Of a DNA stretch of 11,859 bases, positions 7,557 to 11,859 are shown one piece after another. A program made the position numbers and the translations under genes. Every line of letters begins with the position of its first letter. Positions within the stretch are counted from its first letter, which is position 1. The stretch comes from Geoglobus sp. (GTDB taxonomy: Archaea > Halobacteriota > Archaeoglobi > Archaeoglobales > Archaeoglobaceae): the NCBI GenBank assembly GCA_027016965.1, contig JALURI010000141.1, forward strand, positions 1-11,859, written 5' to 3'. The notes under the pieces were generated by a model, which had not been told where the DNA came from, made no database searches, and was given only the letters and a program-made list of their open reading frames with translations.

Positions 7557-7564
7557 GTAAAAAA
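7557..7564 (-). promoter_or_regulatory. TATA-like element for pgiA
   Basis: On the minus strand, CGAAAAA (BRE-like) leads into a run of six T then AC. The element is centred about 28 bases before ATG 7533. The TATA part is T-rich and weak as a consensus, so the call rests on the BRE-like context and the spacing. Confidence 0.4.
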
Positions 7565-7631
7565 TTTTTCGTAGAGGTCGTATTTTGTAGAGCACTATCA
7601 TTATTGCCCAATTTTTCACTAACCCGAAATG

Positions 7632-7639
7632 TTAAATTA
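7632..7639 (+). promoter_or_regulatory. TATA-like element for the Fe-S/fwdB/fwdD operon
   Basis: TTAAATTA follows CGAAATG (BRE-like) and is centred about 28 bases before ATG 7663, predicting a leaderless first gene. The same AT-rich block read on the minus strand (TTATAATT) could serve the alternative pgiA start at 7611, but the sequence before it on that strand lacks a purine-rich BRE, so the plus orientation is favoured. Confidence 0.55.
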
Positions 7640-7662
7640 TAAGCTCAGGCTCACATCATTCG

Positions 7663-8133
7663 ATGCCGATCACACCGATGGAGGTTTACAAGCTCCTGCC
7701 AAAAACAAACTGCAAAAAATGCGGGGAACAGACATGTATGGCTTTCGCTTTCAAAATTATAAACAGAGATAAGCAGATTGAGGAATGTAGACCTCTTTTT
7801 GAGGAAGAGAAGTATGCAAATCAGAGAGAAAAGCTACTTGAGCTTCTTGAACCTCTCAAAGAGGCAACAGAAACAGGTTTGATTGTCGATGAGGAAAAAT
7901 GCACCGGATGTGCAAACTGTATTGTTGTCTGCCCTGTTCATGCATCGGAAGATCCATACGGCTCAGGAAGTGGTTATGGGCCCAAGATGGAGGATCCAAT
8001 TTACAGGCTTGAGGATGGGGTGCTGAAAATAATCAATGTGAAGAAGTGCAGAAGGTATGGCAAAAACAGGATTCTCTGTGTTGCATGCAGAGAAAACTGT
8101 CCGAGTGATGCCATAAGCTTCCTTGAAGGGTGA
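7663..8133 (+). CDS. 12-cysteine iron-sulfur protein, probable electron carrier for formylmethanofuran dehydrogenase
   Basis: 156 residues with 12 cysteines in three groups of four, enough for three [4Fe-4S] clusters. The N-terminal group (C17, C20, C25, C42, with NCKKCGEQTCMAFAF) matches the Fes domain found in corrinoid iron-sulfur and ACDS gamma proteins. The second (C80, C83, C86, C90 followed by P) is a classic CxxCxxCxxxCP ferredoxin motif. The third (C129, C139, C142, C146 followed by P) has a nine-residue gap after its first cysteine in place of the usual two. No signal peptide or membrane segment is present. It is first in an operon with fwdB and fwdD, with 4 bases to fwdB, so it probably passes electrons to or from the Fwd active site, as FwdG/FwdF polyferredoxins do in methanogens. 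I do not recognise it as a standard FwdG, because the Fes domain is an addition. Confidence 0.8.
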   Translation: MPITPMEVYKLLPKTNCKKCGEQTCMAFAFKIINRDKQIEECRPLFEEEKYANQREKLLELLEPLKEATETGLIVDEEKCTGCANCIVVCPVHASEDPYGSGSGYGPKMEDPIYRLEDGVLKIINVKKCRRYGKNRILCVACRENCPSDAISFLEG

Positions 8134-8134
8134 T
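8128..8134 (+). promoter_or_regulatory. Ribosome binding site for fwdB
   Basis: GGGTGAT overlaps the stop of the Fe-S gene and ends 3 bases before ATG 8138. It supports ATG 8138 over the upstream in-frame TTG at 8123. Confidence 0.6.
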
Positions 8135-8137
8135 AAA

Positions 8138-9355
8138 ATGCATGTATGTGCGGGATGTTCATGTCTCTGTGATGATATCGGAGTGAGGATTGAAAATGGC
8201 AGTATTTCCAAAGCTTACAATGCATGCAGGAGAGGATCCGGGATTTTTCTGAATCTAAGGTCTTCAAGGGCAAAGCCTGCTATTAATGGTGGGCAGGTGG
8301 ATTTTGATAAAGCGCTGCAAAAAGCTCAGGAGATAATTCAGGAGTCAGAGAGCCTTGCAATTTACGGACTTGACACAACAACACTCGAAGCCCAGAGGCT
8401 TGCAATTGAACTTGCTGAAAAGAAAGAGGCTTTCATTGACGATAACTCCACATTCTGTCTTGGGGATTTTGTTGAAATGATTCTGAAGAAAGAGATTCCT
8501 TCAACAACCCTCGAAAATGTCAAAAACAATGCTTATGTGATTTTTTACTGGGGAACAGATCCATACCACAGCCTGTCAAGGCATATGTCAAAATACACGT
8601 ACTATCCGAGAGGAGGCAAAAGGCAGAGGGGATACGAGGAAGATCGATTTCTGGTTGTTGTTGATGTAAGAAAAACCCACACGGCAAAGCTTGCAAAGAA
8701 AAATGCCAGGTTTCTGAAGGCGGAGAATGATGCTGACATTGTCAGAGGATTTATTGACGCTCTTGAAGGCATAAGTCCCAAGGTATTCCAGAAGGACATT
8801 CCAAGGATTCTCAAGGAGATGGAGAAGGGGAAGTTTAACGTGATTTTTGGTGGTCTGGGGTTGAAGTACGGGTTAAATGGAAACTATGAGCTTTTGAAGA
8901 AAATGATCAGAAAAATGAATGAAAGATCAGAGGTTTACTTCCTACCTGCAGGATGCCATCCCAACATGAGGGGGTTTAATGAACTTCTCTTTGAAAAGAC
9001 AGGATATGTGAACAGATACAGCTTCAGAGAAAAAATCTCTTCGGATGATTTCGCTTTCAGCAAGTTGCTTGAGAACAGTTCAGTTGATACAGCTTTGATA
9101 ATTGGCTCTGACCCTCTGAACTCACTTCCCCTTGAATATGCTAAAAAGCTTGGAGAAATAAACACAATTGTGGTTGATCCAAGAGAGACATTTACTGGCA
9201 GGATTGCAGAGGTCGTTCTGCCATCAGCCATTTCAGGGGTTGAGAGTGGTGGAACAATGATTGGAGCTGATGGAACAAGGGTTGAGCTGAAACCAGTATT
9301 TGAAAAGGAGATAAACGATGAATACATACTCAAAAAGCTTTTGGAGGTGATCTGA
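8138..9355 (+). CDS. fwdB: Formylmethanofuran dehydrogenase subunit B (tungsten/molybdenum-pterin catalytic subunit), divergent
   Basis: 405 residues from ATG 8138. FwdB carries the bis-molybdopterin-guanine-dinucleotide metal site that interconverts CO2 and formate; subunit A then links formate to methanofuran. The N-terminal [4Fe-4S] ligands are C4, C7, C11 and a later C30 (CAGCSCLCDD, then ACRRG). Other FwdB-like segments are YYPRGGKRQRG, VVVDVRKTHTAKLA, GFNELLFEKTGY, IIGSDPLNSLP and VVLPSAISGVESGGT. The presumed metal-ligand cysteine is C107 in TFCLGD. The pattern I recall for the family is CHGP, so the histidine after the cysteine is a leucine here and GP is GD. No selenocysteine codon is involved. 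The downstream fwdD overlaps by one base (TGATG). Subunits A and C are not in the window, so this may be a second, partial set or an enzyme with a changed role. Confidence 0.88.
   Translation: MHVCAGCSCLCDDIGVRIENGSISKAYNACRRGSGIFLNLRSSRAKPAINGGQVDFDKALQKAQEIIQESESLAIYGLDTTTLEAQRLAIELAEKKEAFIDDNSTFCLGDFVEMILKKEIPSTTLENVKNNAYVIFYWGTDPYHSLSRHMSKYTYYPRGGKRQRGYEEDRFLVVVDVRKTHTAKLAKKNARFLKAENDADIVRGFIDALEGISPKVFQKDIPRILKEMEKGKFNVIFGGLGLKYGLNGNYELLKKMIRKMNERSEVYFLPAGCHPNMRGFNELLFEKTGYVNRYSFREKISSDDFAFSKLLENSSVDTALIIGSDPLNSLPLEYAKKLGEINTIVVDPRETFTGRIAEVVLPSAISGVESGGTMIGADGTRVELKPVFEKEINDEYILKKLLEVI
9343..9351 (+). promoter_or_regulatory. Ribosome binding site for fwdD
   Basis: GGAGGTGAT is a full-length match to the archaeal 16S rRNA anti-Shine-Dalgarno sequence. 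It ends 3 bases before ATG 9355 and lies inside the end of fwdB, so fwdD is translated from the operon transcript. Confidence 0.75.
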
Positions 9356-9750
9356 TGCCCCTTGAGTTTTCAAAGTTTTTGAAAAAGCTCAGTGTTGAGG
9401 TTGTTGTTGGAAGGTGGAGCTTTCAGGTTGAGGCAGCGGATAGTGGAAAGTTCAGTGATGAGTTTGTTGAGAAGTCTGCGGTGATTTACATTACGGAGGA
9501 GTTTGGAAAGGCTAACGGATTCAGGGAGGGGGATATTGTTAGGATTTCAGCTGGAAACAAAAGTGTCAATCTTAAGGTCATGTTCTCAGATATTGCACCT
9601 GAAAACGGATCATTCATGCCCAACAGCATTTATACATCGTATTTGACAGATTTCAACAATTTCAAGCGTTTCAAAGCAACAATGGAGCCATCTGATGGTA
9701 GTGTTACTAAACCAGATGAAATTATGCAAAAAGTGTTATTAAAAAGATAA
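9355..9750 (+). CDS. fwdD: Formylmethanofuran dehydrogenase subunit D-like, molybdopterin dinucleotide-binding domain
   Basis: 131 residues, one domain, the normal size for FwdD. This subunit completes the pterin-dinucleotide-binding site of FwdB, like the C-terminal domain of other molybdopterin oxidoreductases. The core segment (about 42-75) with GFREGDIVRIS is typical of the molybdopterin dinucleotide-binding barrel (residue, then uptake into the strand after GD). The later loop, where FwdD usually has a GPWAN-type motif, here reads FMPNSIYTSYL, so the cofactor-contacting loop is altered as in its partner FwdB. It ends with MEPSDGSVTKPDEIM, similar to the KG..VxVEP tail of the family. The start is fixed by the perfect ribosome binding site and the one-base overlap with fwdB. 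It is the last gene of the operon; a T5 run follows the stop immediately. Confidence 0.82.
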   Translation: MPLEFSKFLKKLSVEVVVGRWSFQVEAADSGKFSDEFVEKSAVIYITEEFGKANGFREGDIVRISAGNKSVNLKVMFSDIAPENGSFMPNSIYTSYLTDFNNFKRFKATMEPSDGSVTKPDEIMQKVLLKR

Positions 9751-9755
9751 TTTTT
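9751..9755 (+). terminator. Short T run after fwdD
   Basis: Five T follow the TAA of fwdD directly. This is short for an archaeal terminator, so some read-through into cdhA is possible. Confidence 0.25.
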
Positions 9756-9781
9756 GTTAACACAATTCAAAATAGGTAATG

Positions 9782-9789
9782 TTTTATAT
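9782..9789 (+). promoter_or_regulatory. Candidate distal TATA element for cdhA
   Basis: TTTTATAT, the best TATA match in the 147-base fwdD-cdhA gap, would start transcription near 9811 and give a leader of about 88 bases. A second, weaker AT block (9868-9875, ATAAATAT) is centred about 27 bases before ATG 9898 and would give a leaderless mRNA. The strong Shine-Dalgarno sequence just before the ATG would be useless on a leaderless mRNA, so the distal element is favoured. An 8-base palindrome, TGTTAACA, lies at 9755-9762, just upstream of the TATA element. Confidence 0.45.
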
Positions 9790-9886
9790 TGCATCGGGGT
9801 GCTTTCAGGAGTGATTTAAAATCTAAAAGCCCGAAAAAGGTAAATAACATGAAGTTAAAACATCTGAATAAATATTTCGAAAATTT

Positions 9887-9893
9887 GAGGTGG
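9887..9893 (+). promoter_or_regulatory. Ribosome binding site for cdhA
   Basis: GAGGTGG ends 4 bases before ATG 9898 and pairs well with the archaeal anti-Shine-Dalgarno sequence. It fixes the cdhA start. Confidence 0.7.
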
Positions 9894-9897
9894 TGGT

Positions 9898-11859
9898 ATG
9901 GCATTCGAACTGAAAGAAGGTTTGTTTGTGGTAGATGAACTGAAAAATGTTAGTATTAAGATCGGAAAAGTAATGGAAGAGGAGGAAGAGTGGACAGAGC
10001 CAATGGGTCCAACACCCAAACCTGACATTCTCGATCTCAGAAAATGGGACATGAAACTTCTTGAGCGCTATGAGCCCTTTTATGCTCCGGTTCAGGATTT
10101 CTGCAATCTCTGCACGATGGGTCCATGCGATCTGTCAATGAACAAAAGAGGTGCGTGCGGTATTGATTTGAAAACAGCAAAGGCCAGACTGGTTACAATT
10201 GCCTGCTGTATAGGTGCTGCATCCCATGGAGGGCATGCGAGACACATGATCGACCATCTGATAAAGGAATATGGAGAGGACTTTCCAATTGATCTCGGAG
10301 GAGATGTGAACATCGAGGCACCGATTATAAGAACTGTTGTTGGAATCAGACCAAAAACACTGGGCGATCTGAAAGAGGCAATGGAGTGGGCTGAAAGAGA
10401 GCTGATGAGGGTGCTCCATTCAACCCACATAGGAAATGAGGAAGATCTCAGGGATTACGAGAGCAAGGCAATGCATGTTAGCATGGTTGATCATGTTGTG
10501 ATGGAAATCGCCGATATTGCCCAGATAGCTGCATACAACATGCCGAAAGCCGAGCCCGACACACCTCTTGTTGATACAGGATTCGGTGTTATTGACAGGA
10601 ACAAGCCTGTTATTGTTGTTGTAGGTCACAACGTTCTTTACTCAAAACCCGTGCTTGATTATATTGAAGAGATGGGAAGAACTGATGATTTTGAGATCGC
10701 TGGACTTTGCTGTACAACCCATGATATGGCAAGGGTGGGAGGAAAAGGGTCATCGAAGATATTCGGACCCATAAGTTACCAGCTCAGAGTGATCAGATCA
10801 GGTCTGCCTGATGTGATGGTAAGTGATGAGCAGTGCATCAGGGCGGATTTGCTTCAGGCATGCAAAGCCATGGGGATTCCGCTCATAGCAACAAGCGATG
10901 CAGCGGTCAGAGGATTGCCTGACGTGAGCGACTGGCCGGTTGATAAGATAGTGGATGCACTTGTAAGTGGAAAGCTGCCTGGTGTATTTCTACCTGATCC
11001 TGAAAAGGTTGGACAGGTAGCACCTCTTGTTGCAGAGGGTGTTTTCAAGAAGCACGGTGGAGATAGAAAGTACAGATTTTTTGCAAGTGATGAGGATCTC
11101 TGGAGTGAGATAAACAAATGTACCCAGTGCATGAACTGTGTTTTCACATGCCCACACAACCTGAGGATTGATCAGGGAATGGCTCACGCTCAGAAGACAA
11201 AAGATCTCAGCAAGCTTGCAAAGCTCGAGGAGCAGTGCATTGCATGCATGAAGTGCGAGCAGGCGTGCCCCAAGAACATCAAGATAATAAATGTCATAAT
11301 GGCGAGCAACTTTGACAGGCTTTACAACAAGACAGGGAAAACAAGGGTCGGGAGAGGGCCTGTGCAGGACACTGAAATCAGAAACGTAGGCCAGCCCATT
11401 GTCATGGGGCAGATTCCGGGAGTTATCGCTGCAGTTGGATGCATAAACTTCCCGGATGAGATGAGCTCTCTCAGGGACATCATTGAAGAGTTCATTAAGA
11501 GAAGGTACATTGTTGTCACCTCAGGATGCCACGCAATGGATCTCGGCATGATAAAGGACGAGGAAGGCCAGACGGTGTTTGAGAAGTATCCGGGCAACTT
11601 TGATGCTGGATGCATAACAAACATGGGAAGCTGTGTTGCCAACAGCCACATTGCCGGAGCTGCAATCAAGATTGCAAACATATTCGCCATGAGGCCCTTA
11701 AGAGGCAATTATGCTGAGATTGCAGATTATGTCCTGAACAGAGTTGGAGCTGTGGGCTTCAGCTGGGGACCCTACAGTCATAAGGCTGCCGCAATTGCTA
11801 CTGGCTTCAACAGGCTCGGTGTGCCAGTTGTTGTTGGCCCACATGGTGCGAAATACAGA
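9898..11859 (+). CDS. cdhA: CO dehydrogenase/acetyl-CoA synthase (ACDS) alpha subunit, 3' end outside window
   Basis: 654 codons are visible in frame to the last base; the family is about 800 residues, so roughly 150 are missing. CdhA is the Ni-Fe CO dehydrogenase subunit of the cytoplasmic ACDS complex, where CO made from CO2 is passed to acetyl-CoA synthesis or released on acetyl-CoA cleavage. The N-terminal cluster ligands C69, C72, C77 and C87 (FCNLCTMGPCDL, RGACG) are followed by ACCIGAASHGGHARH near 102-116. Two ferredoxin motifs typical of the archaeal alpha subunit are C408, C411, C414, C418 and C447, C450, C453, C457. Ni-Fe-site segments include LCCTTHDMAR, TSGCHAMDLGM, MGSCVANSHIAGAA and SWGPYSHKAA. 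Neither broken motifs nor frameshifts are seen. It follows fwdD on the same strand, joining two Wood-Ljungdahl steps in one neighbourhood. The other ACDS genes (cdhB, cdhC, cdhD, cdhE) would be expected further downstream or elsewhere. Confidence 0.96.
   Translation, partial: MAFELKEGLFVVDELKNVSIKIGKVMEEEEEWTEPMGPTPKPDILDLRKWDMKLLERYEPFYAPVQDFCNLCTMGPCDLSMNKRGACGIDLKTAKARLVTIACCIGAASHGGHARHMIDHLIKEYGEDFPIDLGGDVNIEAPIIRTVVGIRPKTLGDLKEAMEWAERELMRVLHSTHIGNEEDLRDYESKAMHVSMVDHVVMEIADIAQIAAYNMPKAEPDTPLVDTGFGVIDRNKPVIVVVGHNVLYSKPVLDYIEEMGRTDDFEIAGLCCTTHDMARVGGKGSSKIFGPISYQLRVIRSGLPDVMVSDEQCIRADLLQACKAMGIPLIATSDAAVRGLPDVSDWPVDKIVDALVSGKLPGVFLPDPEKVGQVAPLVAEGVFKKHGGDRKYRFFASDEDLWSEINKCTQCMNCVFTCPHNLRIDQGMAHAQKTKDLSKLAKLEEQCIACMKCEQACPKNIKIINVIMASNFDRLYNKTGKTRVGRGPVQDTEIRNVGQPIVMGQIPGVIAAVGCINFPDEMSSLRDIIEEFIKRRYIVVTSGCHAMDLGMIKDEEGQTVFEKYPGNFDAGCITNMGSCVANSHIAGAAIKIANIFAMRPLRGNYAEIADYVLNRVGAVGFSWGPYSHKAAAIATGFNRLGVPVVVGPHGAKYR

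Noticed and set aside
8123..8137. TTG at 8123 as fwdB start
   Set aside because: It lies inside the Fe-S gene and lacks the good ribosome binding site and spacing that ATG 8138 has.
8450..8467. Selenocysteine at the FwdB metal site
   Set aside because: The codon at the site is TGT (cysteine), and no in-frame TGA occurs in the gene.
9849..9938. Small ORF of 29 residues in the cdhA leader, overlapping the cdhA start out of frame
   Set aside because: It has no ribosome binding site and no recognisable sequence, and its second half is simply the alternate frame of cdhA.
10092..11708. Several antisense open frames within cdhA
   Set aside because: The plus strand encodes a fully convincing CdhA throughout; the antisense products show no domain or initiation signal.
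1..11859. CRISPR array, tRNA/rRNA genes, insertion sequences or prophage
   Set aside because: No regularly spaced repeats, cloverleaf-like or rRNA-like sequence, transposase or terminal inverted repeats were seen; the gaps are all under 150 bases.

Overview
This window reads as part of the chromosome of a euryarchaeon, most likely a member of the Archaeoglobales (Archaeoglobus, Ferroglobus or Geoglobus type). The evidence is a CO dehydrogenase/acetyl-CoA synthase alpha subunit (CdhA) of the archaeal ACDS type, formylmethanofuran dehydrogenase subunits (FwdB, FwdD), a cupin-type archaeal glucose-6-phosphate isomerase, TATA boxes about 26-28 bases before start codons, and GGAGGTGAT ribosome binding sites inside operons. 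The genus cannot be fixed from the sequence alone. Gene density is very high and no intergenic gap exceeds 150 bases. I see no rRNA, tRNA, CRISPR array, insertion sequence or phage gene.

Left block (1-5044): the 3' part of a sodium:solute symporter close to the acetate-permease/VC_2705 branch is followed on the same strand by a CBS-pair protein with a GlnD-like (DUF294) nucleotidyltransferase domain. Facing it on the minus strand is a two-gene unit: a larger DUF294 protein (cyclic-nucleotide-binding fold, CBS pair, degenerate nucleotidyltransferase domain), whose 3' end overlaps a DnaQ-like DEDDh exonuclease gene. A symporter, DUF294 protein and exonuclease also occur together in bacteria, so this looks like an archaeal version of a poorly understood transport-control module. 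Here it has two DUF294 proteins, one with an intact and one with a lost catalytic motif. This is the best candidate in the window for an under-described system.

Middle block (5045-7533): argF (ornithine carbamoyltransferase) and nadE (NAD synthetase) are translationally coupled on the plus strand. A cupin glucose-6-phosphate isomerase gene converges on them, and its 3' end overlaps that of nadE by 15 bases.

Right block (7632-11859): a three-gene operon encodes a 12-cysteine iron-sulfur protein, FwdB and FwdD. After a 147-base leader comes cdhA, cut by the window end. Fwd reduces CO2 to formylmethanofuran (or oxidises it in reverse), and the ACDS complex makes or cleaves acetyl-CoA, so this block belongs to the archaeal Wood-Ljungdahl (C1/acetyl-CoA) pathway. 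The FwdB and FwdD here diverge from the usual motifs near the metal-pterin site. A possible acetate transporter at one end and acetyl-CoA synthase at the other fit an acetate/C1 metabolism, but they are about 8 kb apart and nothing shows that they are co-regulated.

Five transcription units have an AT-rich TATA-like element centred 25-29 bases before the ATG, which predicts leaderless mRNAs. Internal operon genes and cdhA instead carry Shine-Dalgarno sequences.
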